NCBI GenBank assembly: GCA_012032575.1
Contig: JAAUSP010000394.1
Span: 1 to 7,280, forward strand
Length of the DNA stretch: 7,280 nucleotides
Reading direction: 5' to 3'
Source of the DNA: Anaerolineales bacterium
Lineage (GTDB): Bacteria > Chloroflexota > Anaerolineae > 4572-78 > J111
Shown: positions 1-7,248 of the stretch, one piece after another
Layout of the letters: every line of letters begins with the position of its first letter
How positions within the stretch are numbered: the first letter of the stretch is position 1
The notes under the pieces: model-generated
Told to the model about the DNA's origin: nothing
What the model saw: the letters and a program-made list of their open reading frames with translations, nothing else
Database searches by the model: none
Position numbers and translations under genes: made by a program

Positions 1-729
1 TTCTGTGTCGCCGGTGAAACCGACATCTCCAACGCCTCCCGCGCCATCAACGAGGAAGAAATCGCCTCCTGTGAAAGTATTGGCCGCACCCCCATTGAGT
101 TCCGCGTCGGCACCGATGCCCTGGCTGTCGTCGTCAGCGCCGAAAACGACTTCCTGACCGACATCACCCTGGAGCAGTTGGCCCTCATCTACTCCACCGC
201 CGAAAAGTGGTCAGATGTGGACCCCGCCTGGCCGGCTGAACCCATCCTGCGCTTCAGCCCCGGCACCGACAGCGGCACCTTCGATTACTTTGTCGAAGCC
301 GTCATGGACGAATATTATGTCAAAGAAGATGCCGACGAGGGCAAGGGTGAGGAAGCCTTCCTCAATGCCGCCAACCTCCAACTTTCCGAGGATGACAATG
401 TCCTGGCTCAGGGCGTCGAAGGCAGCCCCTATGCCATCGGCTACTTTGGATATGCCTACTATCAGAATGAAGCCGATGCCCTCAAAGCCATTTCCATCGA
501 AGGAGTTGAACCCACCGCCGAAACCGCCGAAGACGGCAGCTATCCCCTGGCTCGGCCTCTGTTCATCTATTCCGATGCCAAGATTATGGCTGAAAAGCCC
601 CAGATCGCGGCCTTCATCAACTTCTACCTCACTTATGTCAATGAGGAAATCGAGGATGTCGGCTACTTCCCTGCTTCCCCCGCCGCCCTCGATACCGCTA
701 AACAAAGTTGGATGAGCGCTAATCCGTAA
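1..729 (+). CDS. pstS: Phosphate-binding protein PstS, 3' part (partial at 5' edge)
   Basis: This is the C-terminal 242 residues of a periplasmic/extracellular phosphate-binding protein of the Pst ABC transporter. The frame is open from base 1, so the signal peptide and N-terminal lobe start lie outside the window; the in-frame TTG at 178 is not a real start. Visible motifs, numbered from the window edge: DISNASR (8-14), VGTDALAVVVS (36-46), and the anion-binding turn GTDSGT (88-93) with a preceding Arg84. Later motifs are AIGYFGYAYY, RPLFIYS and VGYFPAS, typical of this PstS branch. Cys2 and Cys24 may form a disulphide; the same pair recurs in the PstS-like domain inside the downstream pstA. 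Codons end strongly in C (GCC, ACC, ATC, CTC), as expected for an abundantly made binding protein. It lies upstream of pstC across a hairpin-containing gap. The family call is very secure; only its 5' end is unknown. Confidence 0.95.
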   Translation, partial: FCVAGETDISNASRAINEEEIASCESIGRTPIEFRVGTDALAVVVSAENDFLTDITLEQLALIYSTAEKWSDVDPAWPAEPILRFSPGTDSGTFDYFVEAVMDEYYVKEDADEGKGEEAFLNAANLQLSEDDNVLAQGVEGSPYAIGYFGYAYYQNEADALKAISIEGVEPTAETAEDGSYPLARPLFIYSDAKIMAEKPQIAAFINFYLTYVNEEIEDVGYFPASPAALDTAKQSWMSANP

Positions 730-745
730 CTAACTGTGGGCAACT

Positions 746-785
746 ATTTGAGCGCTTCATCGGTCAATATTCCGGGTGCTCAAAT
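746..785 (+). repeat. 8-bp inverted repeat in pstS-pstC gap
   Basis: ATTTGAGC (746-753) is perfectly repeated in inverse as GCTCAAAT (778-785), separated by 24 bases. It starts 16 bases after the pstS stop and sits just before the stronger hairpin at 800-835. It could be an RNA stem-loop protecting the pstS transcript 3' end or an operator-like site. It has no T-tract, so it is not a terminator by itself. An 8-bp match in this space could arise by chance, so confidence is modest. Confidence 0.4.
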
Positions 786-799
786 TAACGAGTAAAGTC

Positions 800-841
800 G
801 CTATGGGAAGGGGCCAACCTACCCCTTCCCATAGCTTGTTT
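800..841 (+). terminator. Attenuator / leaky terminator hairpin between pstS and pstC
   Basis: A perfect 14-bp stem, GCTATGGGAAGGGG (800-813) with CCCCTTCCCATAGC (822-835), closes an 8-base loop and is followed by TTGTTT (836-841). The stem is very stable but the T-run is short and interrupted, which suits partial termination or a 3'-end-protecting hairpin more than a full stop. The position just after the binding-protein gene and before the permease genes fits the common arrangement where much more binding protein than permease is made. pstC has no obvious promoter of its own in the remaining bases, so read-through is likely. Confidence 0.7.
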
Positions 842-873
842 AGGAAATCATTGAAAGGAGCTTAGCGAAACTT

Positions 874-1830
874 ATGGCAGTAGGAGCTTCAACCTCAGCC
901 ACCACCACGGCTGAAACCGGTGACAGAACCGAAAGTCTGCGCAAACGCATGCGGTTAGGCGAGGCGCTGATTCAGGGCTTTTTGTTTGCCTCCGGTGCTA
1001 TCTCAATCTTTACCACCCTGGGAATTGTCTTTGTGCTGGTTGAAGAGGCCTGGCTCTTCTTTGGCAGCGAAGAAGTGAGCATAGTCGAGTTTTTTACCAG
1101 TACTACCTGGCAGCCGGCGATCAAGGAATTTGGCATTTGGCCCCTGGTCAATGCCACGTTTATGACCAGTACGATTGCCATGCTGGTCGCCATCCCGTTG
1201 GGGTTGAGCGCGGCTATCTATCTGAGCGAATATGCCAGTTGGAATGCTCGTAACACGCTCAAACCCATTTTGGAAGTGCTGGCCGGCGTGCCCACCGTAG
1301 TGTACGGCTACTTTGCCCTCACCCTGATGACACCCTTGCTGCGCAGTATTTTCGGCCAGGGTACGGTCGAAATTTACAATACCGCTTCAGCCGGGATTGT
1401 ATTGGGTATTTTGATTATTCCGCTCATCGCTTCGATGAGTGAAGATTCCCTGAGCGCGGTGCCGCGGGCGCTGCGTGAAGCCTCGTATGGCCTGGGTGCA
1501 ACCAAACTGGAAACATCAATTAAAGTGGTTGTGCCGGCGGCGCTGTCGGGTATTACCGCGGCCATCGTCGTTGGTATTTCGCGGGCAGTGGGTGAAACCA
1601 TGATTGTGGCCCTGGCGGCCGGAGCCGGCCCCAACTTTACCTTCAACCCGTTCAAAGCCGCCGAAACGATGACCGGCCATATTGTCCGCATCAGCGGCGG
1701 CGACTTGAGCTACGGCTCGATTGATTACGACAGCATTTTTGCCATTGGCTTGATGCTCTTCCTGATGACCCTGGTCCTTAACATTATCAGTGGCTATATT
1801 GTGCGCCACTTCCGGGAGGTGTACGAATGA
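874..1830 (+). CDS. pstC: Phosphate ABC transporter permease PstC
   Basis: A 318-residue integral membrane subunit that forms the phosphate channel together with PstA. A hydrophilic cytoplasmic N-terminus (1-31) is followed by about six hydrophobic segments, near 32-60, 94-118, 134-156, 172-188, 222-250 and 286-312. The cytoplasmic coupling loop that docks on the ATPase is visible as VPRALREASYGLGATKLE (196-213). The conserved SRAVGET motif (236-242) holds the Arg and Glu typical of Pst permeases. Length matches the family. The ATG at 874 is preceded by AAAGGAG (854-860) with a slightly long 13-base spacer; no better start is seen. The stop overlaps the pstA start as ATGA at 1827-1830, indicating translational coupling. 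Nothing in the protein looks abnormal. Confidence 0.95.
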   Translation: MAVGASTSATTTAETGDRTESLRKRMRLGEALIQGFLFASGAISIFTTLGIVFVLVEEAWLFFGSEEVSIVEFFTSTTWQPAIKEFGIWPLVNATFMTSTIAMLVAIPLGLSAAIYLSEYASWNARNTLKPILEVLAGVPTVVYGYFALTLMTPLLRSIFGQGTVEIYNTASAGIVLGILIIPLIASMSEDSLSAVPRALREASYGLGATKLETSIKVVVPAALSGITAAIVVGISRAVGETMIVALAAGAGPNFTFNPFKAAETMTGHIVRISGGDLSYGSIDYDSIFAIGLMLFLMTLVLNIISGYIVRHFREVYE

Positions 1831-4096
1831 GCGCAGACCAAATGCCGGTCCCAACCGGCGCATTTCCTGAAGATGAAGCCCTGGCTCGCTTTGTCAAGCT
1901 GCGCAATTTTGTCGGCGGCCTGTGGAAGAACATCTTTTTCATCTCCCTGGTTATTGGTATTCTCTGCCTGATTGCGCTGATGTACAACATTGTAAATGGC
2001 GCGTTTGGGTATGTGGCGGTTGAAAACCAGGTGGAACCGGCATCGCTGGTTCTGGCGACCCAGGAAGAAGATATGCTGGCCCTGGCTAAAGTTGCCAGCG
2101 AAGACGACGATGAACTGGCTGCGGGTATTACCGGCAACCCCAATGCGATTGGTTTCTTTGGCTATGCTTATTACAAAGCCAATGCCGACAAATTGCAGGC
2201 TCTGTCTGTCAATGGGGTAGCACCCTCAGCCGAAACGGCCGACAGCGGCGACTATCCTATCTCGCGGCCCTTGTTCATCTATTCGGCTGAACAAATTATT
2301 CAGAAAAAGCCGCAGGTGGCCGCCTTTATCAATTACTACATCAGCCACGTCAACGATGAAATTGACGCGGTGGGCTATTTTCCGGCCAAAGCCGAAGCGC
2401 TTGACAGCGCCAAAGCCAACTGGTTAAAAGCCAGTGAAATGGATGCCGGCGCGGCTTTACCGGAGGTTAATCCGGCCTCGGTTGAAGGCAACATTGTGGC
2501 AGCCGGCAGTTCTACCGTCTTTCCGCTGACCGACCGCCTGGCTGCCCGCTTTGCCGAGGAAGGGTACGGCGGCACAATTAAGATTGACAACATCGGCACC
2601 ACCGCCGGCCTGCGCCAGTTCTGTATTGAGGGCAAGGCCGACATTGCCAACGCCAGCCGGGCCATCAAAACCCTCGAACGGGTTGCCTGCCGCAAAAAAC
2701 AACTCAATCCGGTGGAAATCCGGGTGGGCACCGATGCATTGGTGGTGGTGGTCAGCAAAGAAAACACCTTTCTCAAAAATGTGACCGTTGAGCAACTGCA
2801 AAAAATCTTCACCGACGCCAAAAATTGGTCCGATGTTGACCCCAGTTGGCCCAACGCCCCCATCGAACGCTTTATGCCCGGCGCTGACAGCGGCACGCTG
2901 GATTTCTTTACCGAAACCGTTTTTTCGGGGGTTGAATTGGCCGACCTGCCCAAAGAAGATTTGGTGGCGCTGCTCCTCAACACCACAGACTCGCAGGGTA
3001 AAAAACTGCTCATTTCCAAAGGCAAACTGCGCCAGTTGGAAAATGAACAACTCTTTTTTGAAGACCAGTTCTTAACCCTTGACCCGGACAAACACGCCGC
3101 CGAGTGCGCCGCTGCTAATCCCCCGTCCCGCTGCACCCTGCCCCCCCGCGACCAGGCCAACGTGCTGGCTCTGGTTCAGGAACAGCTTGTCGCGCCCAAA
3201 GTGGTCGCAAGCTGGAATCTGGTGGACTCGCTGACCAAAAGCGAAGATATCGTGGCCGAAGCCGCCGAAAAATTCCCCAGCGCCATCGTTGAATTTCGCT
3301 CCTGGATCACCCCGCAGTTCCTGATGGCGGCCCAATCCAGCGAACCGGCCCTGGCCGGTATTCGCACGGCCATTCTCGGCTCGCTGTGGACCATTGCCAT
3401 TACCATCCTGATCGCCTTTCCGATTGGCGTGGGTGCGGCCATCTACCTGGAAGAGTATGCCGGCAGTATCGGCAATCCCACCCTGCGCCAGATCAACACC
3501 ATCATCCAGACCAATATCAATAACCTGGCCGGTGTTCCTTCGATCATCTATGGAATGCTGGGCCTGGCTATCTTCGTCCGGGCGCTGGAGGCCATCACCA
3601 GTGGGGCGGCGCTGGGCGCGGCGGCTGATCCCACCACCGCCAACGGACGGACCATCATCTCCGCCAGTTTGACTCTGGCTCTGCTCATCCTGCCGGTGAT
3701 TATCATCAACGCTCAGGAAGCGATCCGGGCAGTGCCGCTGTCGCTGCGCCAGGCCGGGATGGCCCTGGGAGGCACCAAGTGGCAGACCATCTGGGCGCAC
3801 GTGCTGCCCAATGCTATCCCCGGTATTCTCACCGGCACCATTCTGGCGATGTCGCGGGCGATGGGCGAAACCGCCCCGCTGGTCGTCATCGGCGCGTCAA
3901 CCTTTATCACCGTTGACCCCGATGGACCCTTTTCCAAATTTACCACCCTGCCTATCCAGATTTATCAATGGACGGCCCGGCCGCAGGCGGAATTCCGCAA
4001 TATTGCCGCCGCCGCCATTGTTATCTTGATGGTTTTGCTGTTATCGCTCAATACATTGGCTATTATCCTGCGGAATCGCTACAGTCGGAGGCTATC

Positions 4097-4100
<4 letters not shown>
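1827..4100 (+). CDS. pstA: Phosphate permease PstA with an inserted, circularly permuted PstS domain
   Basis: At 757 residues this is more than twice the usual PstA length (about 280-300). Order: cytoplasmic N-terminus (1-32); TM1 (about 33-57); a PstS-like receptor domain (about 76-366) with its halves swapped; a further extracytoplasmic extension (about 367-505) containing Cys427 and Cys436; then the PstA core with TMs near 512-540, 565-588, 608-630, 655-690 and 725-748. The ATPase-coupling loop runs [20 protein letters not shown] (632-651), and SRAMGET (676-682) matches SRAVGET of PstC. The start is ATG 1827 with GGGAGGT at 1814-1820, overlapping the pstC stop; the stop overlaps the pstB start (4097-4100). 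The first loop of PstA is extracytoplasmic, so the receptor would sit on the substrate side. PstA identity is certain from the C-terminal 250 residues. That the insert is a functional receptor is inference from its retained motifs. Confidence 0.93.
2052..2924 (+). other. Circularly permuted PstS-like receptor domain inside PstA
   Basis: These bases encode PstA residues about 76-366. Residues about 91-202 match the C-terminal half of the free PstS of this operon (bases about 394-729), 67 of 112 by hand count: [27 protein letters not shown]. Residues 265-365 match the preceding part of the free PstS, 58 of 101 by hand count: [28 protein letters not shown]. Between them, residues 203-264 contain a sequence like the mature N-terminus of a PstS, with a GSSTVFPL motif (227-234). 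The order is therefore C-half, linker, N-half. Both breakpoints fall in the same poorly conserved loop after the DSGT helix (free PstS residues about 102-128 of the window fragment), the classic sign of circular permutation. Cys266/Cys288 keep the 22-residue spacing of Cys2/Cys24 in the free protein. Confidence 0.88.
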
Positions 4101-4893
<793 letters not shown>

Positions 4894-4901
4894 AGCTGCA
4901 A

Positions 4902-4975
4902 GGGAGCAGAGACGCAGGAGGGCAGGGGAGAATGAAGATAAATCTCTCTCCCCGCACCTCCGCCCCCCTGCTCCC
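4902..4975 (+). repeat. Imperfect G/C-rich palindrome between pstB and arsC
   Basis: The gap between pstB and arsC holds a purine-rich arm followed by its pyrimidine-rich counterpart. The outer arm GGGAGCAG (4902-4909) pairs with CTGCTCCC (4968-4975). The inner arm GGGGAGA (4925-4931) pairs with TCTCCCC (4947-4953). Partial pairing in between involves GCAGGAGG-type and CCTCCGC-type tracts. The loop is about 15 bases. It could be a small dispersed repeat, or an RNA hairpin that adjusts expression of arsC-phoU relative to pstSCAB. There is no T-tract, so it is not a simple terminator. Confidence 0.5.
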
Positions 4976-4994
4976 CTGCTTGAAAGGTAAGCTG

Positions 4995-5441
4995 ATGTCT
5001 ACCAAACAAGTGCTCTTCCTCTGTACCGGCAACTCCTGCCGGAGTCAAATGGCCGAAGGGTTGGTCAATTACTTTTTGAGCGATCAATGGAAAGCCTACT
5101 CGGCCGGAACCAAACCGGCGGGGTATGTCCATCCTATGGCCATCCAGGTCATGGCCGAGTTTGATATTGACCTCTCGCGCAACCACTCCAAATCGGTCGA
5201 GGAATTTCGCCATGTTAGCCCCGATTTGGTCATAACAGTCTGCGATGACGCCGCCGAAGATTGCCCGGTCTGGCTGGGGCAGGGGCACAAAGCGCATCTC
5301 AGCTTTCCCGACCCGGCCAAGGCCACCGGCACCCTGGAAGAACAACTGGTGGTCTTTCGCACAGTTCGGGACGACATCCGCCAGCGTGTTTTTGACTACC
5401 TGGCGACGGTGCAGTTAACGGGGTCTTCTAAGGCGGTTTGA
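4995..5441 (+). CDS. arsC: Thioredoxin-coupled arsenate reductase (low-molecular-weight phosphatase fold)
   Basis: A 148-residue protein that should reduce arsenate to arsenite in the cytoplasm. The anion-binding P-loop CTGNSCRS (10-17) carries nucleophile Cys10 and Arg16. TVCDDAAEDC places Cys83 and Cys90 seven residues apart, the spacing of the redox-cascade cysteines in thioredoxin-dependent ArsC. FPDP (104-107 region) supplies the general-acid Asp105. All three redox cysteines being present favours arsenate reductase over a plain tyrosine phosphatase. The start is ATG 4995 with AAAGG at 4983-4987. An in-frame ATG at 4932 would add 21 residues that are merely a translation of the upstream palindrome and would precede the P-loop strand unnaturally. 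The gene ends one base before the next start. Sitting inside a pst operon, it plausibly protects against arsenate imported by the phosphate transporter; no arsenite exporter is in the window. Confidence 0.88.
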   Translation: MSTKQVLFLCTGNSCRSQMAEGLVNYFLSDQWKAYSAGTKPAGYVHPMAIQVMAEFDIDLSRNHSKSVEEFRHVSPDLVITVCDDAAEDCPVWLGQGHKAHLSFPDPAKATGTLEEQLVVFRTVRDDIRQRVFDYLATVQLTGSSKAV

Positions 5442-5442
5442 G

Positions 5443-6126
5443 GTGCCCCGCCAGACCTTCGACCAGAAATTACAGTTGTTGCAGGCCGAAGTGCAGCTTA
5501 TGGGCAGCATGGTAGACACAGCCCTCGGTAGCGCCGTTGAAGCGCTGTTGTGCCAAGATTCGCCCCGCGCCTGGCAGTTGTTAAAAGATAACTGTCATAT
5601 CGTCGGCAAACGGGCGGCTCTTGAAGCTGAAACGTTGTCTCAAATTGCCACCCAGCAGCCGGTGGCGGGTGATTTACGCATCCTGGTGGCCGTACTTGAA
5701 GTTACCGCCGAGCTGGAACGAATGGGCGGTTACGCCGCCAGTATCGCCCAAACCACCATCAATCTGGCCGATCAACCGCTGCCTGAACCTTTCCCGGCCA
5801 TCCTCCCGCGCATGGGAGACTGTGGGCGCGAGATGCTGCGTCAGGCGATGCTGGCCCTGGCTCACCGGGATGTAACCCTGGCCCGGACTGTTCCGGCCCG
5901 GGATGAAGACGTAGATCGGCTTTACACCCAGGTTTGTCAAGCCCTGGCTACAGTGATAAAAAGCGATCCGACCAGCACCCATCAGGCCTCATCCCTGTCA
6001 CGGGTGGCCCATAATCTGGAACGCACCGCCGATCGAGTAGTCAACATTTGTGAATGGGTTGTTTTTGCCATTACTGGCGAGATGAAAGAATTAAATGGGA
6101 GTGAGGTTTCCCCTCCTCAATTCTAG
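5443..6126 (+). CDS. phoU: PhoU-family phosphate regulator, first copy, with an altered metal-site motif
   Basis: A 227-residue cytoplasmic, all-helical protein of the PhoU family, which links Pst activity to Pho signalling. It has the usual two three-helix repeats. The family core TLSQIATQQPVAGDLRIL (64-81) leads into the first metal-binding motif ELERMGGYA (90-98). The expected Asp (ELERxGD) is Gly96 here. The second motif NLERTADRV (191-199) is intact with Glu193 and Asp197. The C-terminal tail after TGEM (about 212-227) is polar and unlike the second copy. The start is GTG 5443, one base after the arsC stop, with a weak AAGGCGG at 5430-5436. The alignment with the second PhoU, which begins at the same helix position, supports this start. 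The protein is full length and intact, probably with one weakened metal site. Confidence 0.9.
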   Translation: MPRQTFDQKLQLLQAEVQLMGSMVDTALGSAVEALLCQDSPRAWQLLKDNCHIVGKRAALEAETLSQIATQQPVAGDLRILVAVLEVTAELERMGGYAASIAQTTINLADQPLPEPFPAILPRMGDCGREMLRQAMLALAHRDVTLARTVPARDEDVDRLYTQVCQALATVIKSDPTSTHQASSLSRVAHNLERTADRVVNICEWVVFAITGEMKELNGSEVSPPQF

Positions 6127-6148
6127 TCTATTTGAAAGGAAGTAAAGA

Positions 6149-6820
6149 ATGCTCAGAGAGAGTTTTCATCGCGATCTGCAACACCTGCACGATGAGATTA
6201 TATTGTTGGGCAGCATGGTCGAAAGTATGCTAACTGATGCGGTTGATGTGCTCAAACGGCGGGACATGGACGGCTCGCAACGCCTGGTTGCCTATGACCA
6301 ACGGGTCAATACAAAGCGGTTGGAGGTTGAGCACGAAGCGCTGACCCTGATTGCGACCCAACAGCCTACGGCCGGCGATGTGCGTGCCCTGGCTGCCATT
6401 CTGGATATCGCTTCAGAGTTGGAACGAATAGGCGACTACGCCAAAGGCATTGCTAAAATCAATATCATGATTGGCCCCGGCGAATTGATAAAGCCCTTGA
6501 TTGACATTCCCCGGATGGCCGACAAAGCTCGTGATATGCTCCACCGGGCGCTCGAAGCTTTTATCAACCGTGATGCTGACCTGGCCCGGTCTATTCCGGC
6601 AGAAGATGACGAGGTGGATGCTCTGTACAACCAGGTTTACCACGAGCTGATTACCCTGATCATGAAAAGCCCGCAGGATATGGACCAGGCCACCTACCTG
6701 ATGTGGGCGGCCCACAACCTGGAGCGCACCGCCGACCGGGTAGGCAATATCTGCGAACGCATCATCTTTACCGTCACCGGCGAGGTCATCGAATTTGGGA
6801 TGACTCTGGAAACCACCTGA
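6149..6820 (+). CDS. phoU: PhoU-family phosphate regulator, second copy
   Basis: A 223-residue PhoU, paralogous to the gene just upstream. It carries ALTLIATQQPTAGDVRAL (64-81), the complete first metal-binding motif ELERIGDYA (90-98, Asp96 present) and the second motif NLERTADRVGNICERI (190-205). The length is typical of single PhoU proteins (two three-helix bundles). The start is ATG 6149 behind a good ribosome-binding site GAAAGGAAG (6134-6142). The 22-base gap from the first copy contains no promoter or terminator, so the two are co-transcribed. It is the last gene before the terminator at 6857-6888. With both motifs intact, it is the better candidate for the conventional PhoU role; division of labour between the two copies is inference. 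Confidence 0.93.
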   Translation: MLRESFHRDLQHLHDEIILLGSMVESMLTDAVDVLKRRDMDGSQRLVAYDQRVNTKRLEVEHEALTLIATQQPTAGDVRALAAILDIASELERIGDYAKGIAKINIMIGPGELIKPLIDIPRMADKARDMLHRALEAFINRDADLARSIPAEDDEVDALYNQVYHELITLIMKSPQDMDQATYLMWAAHNLERTADRVGNICERIIFTVTGEVIEFGMTLETT

Positions 6821-6856
6821 ACCAAACAGCAGCAAAACAATTTATTCAACCGAATG

Positions 6857-6888
6857 AAAGAGCGCAACCATGAAGTTGCGCTCTTTTT
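6857..6888 (+). terminator. Intrinsic terminator of the pst-phoU operon
   Basis: A perfect 12-bp stem, AAAGAGCGCAAC (6857-6868) with GTTGCGCTCTTT (6875-6886), has a 6-base loop CATGAA and runs into TTTTT (6884-6888). It lies 36 bases after the second phoU stop. Because the stem is flanked by A's on one side and T's on the other, it may also work for transcripts from the opposite strand, but no such gene is seen. Confidence 0.93.
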
Positions 6889-6949
6889 GTGTGTTCTAAC
6901 GCACAGATTTGGTGTGCTTTCAAACACAGCGGAGAGAGACCATCTTTGT

Positions 6950-6955
6950 TATAAT
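6950..6955 (+). promoter_or_regulatory. Candidate -10 promoter element before the small ORF
   Basis: TATAAT is a perfect sigma-70 type -10 hexamer, 37 bases upstream of the ATG at 6993 and about 60 bases past the operon terminator. The position where a -35 box would fall (about 6927-6932, CAGCGG) does not resemble TTGACA, so an activator or weak basal activity would be needed. Placement between a terminator and an ORF with a good ribosome-binding site supports it. Confidence 0.45.
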
Positions 6956-6992
6956 TTGATCATTACTAAAATATGTCTGAGGTAAACGAGTG

Positions 6993-7199
6993 ATGGAAGT
7001 TATCGCCAATATGCGCTTTCCGGCGGTGACAGCTCAGGATGCAGGCCGGGAGGTTTATCATGGCCGCCAGGAAGCAGTTCGTATCCTGGGTGATGAGCGC
7101 AGCCTGAGCCAGATTGCCTGGATTTTTCAGCGGGTGCCGGACATGTTCGAAGTTCAGCGCCACGCCACCGAGTTGATTGTACGCCGGGGCAGACGATAA
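6993..7199 (+). CDS. Small hypothetical protein (68 aa)
   Basis: The ORF encodes 68 residues beginning MEVIANMRFPAV and ending IVRRGRR. I do not recognise the family. It has no signal peptide, membrane segment or metal-binding cysteines. It looks like a small soluble, mostly helical protein with a basic tail (Arg-Arg-Gly-Arg-Arg). The ATG at 6993 is chosen because TGAGGT (6978-6983) lies 9 bases upstream; an adjacent in-frame GTG at 6990 would add one residue. A TATAAT at 6950-6955 supports independent transcription after the pst terminator. The ORF is short and G/C-rich genomes yield chance ORFs of this size, so the evidence for a real gene is its start signals and context only. It could also be an N-terminal remnant of a longer gene. 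Confidence 0.5.
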   Translation: MEVIANMRFPAVTAQDAGREVYHGRQEAVRILGDERSLSQIAWIFQRVPDMFEVQRHATELIVRRGRR

Positions 7200-7218
7200 T
7201 GGCATCAACGTGGACCAG

Positions 7219-7248
7219 CCTTCTTGAAAGTTGGGAGCTTTCAGAAGG
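7219..7248 (+). repeat. Hairpin downstream of the small ORF
   Basis: CCTTCTTGAAAG (7219-7230) pairs with CTTTCAGAAGG (7238-7248) with a single bulged T and a 7-base loop TTGGGAG. No T-run follows (the next bases are ATACAAATAGGG), so it is not a standard terminator. It may be a 3'-end hairpin of the small ORF transcript or one unit of a dispersed repeat. The rest of the window to 7280 shows no gene. Confidence 0.45.

Noticed and set aside
2040..2930. Assembly chimera as explanation for the PstS insert in pstA
   Set aside because: Both junctions stay in frame, flanking sequence belongs to one pstA, and the insert is only about 60% identical to the free PstS, so a misassembled copy of the neighbouring gene does not explain it; read coverage would still be the decisive test.
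2375..3160. Long open frame on the - strand (261 codons) opposite pstA
   Set aside because: It is antisense to the conserved PstS-like domain of pstA, has low-complexity Ser/Ala/Arg-rich translation and no recognisable motif; a shadow of the coding strand.
3072..3800. Second long open frame on the - strand (242 codons) opposite pstA
   Set aside because: Gly/Asp/Gln-rich nonsense composition, antisense to the conserved PstA core; a shadow.
4932..4994. Upstream in-frame ATG that would extend arsC by 21 residues
   Set aside because: The extension translates the palindromic repeat, lacks a family match and lacks a good ribosome-binding site; ATG 4995 gives the standard N-terminus just before the P-loop.
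6966..7208. Minus-strand frame opposite the small ORF
   Set aside because: No ribosome-binding site or promoter; the + strand reading has both.
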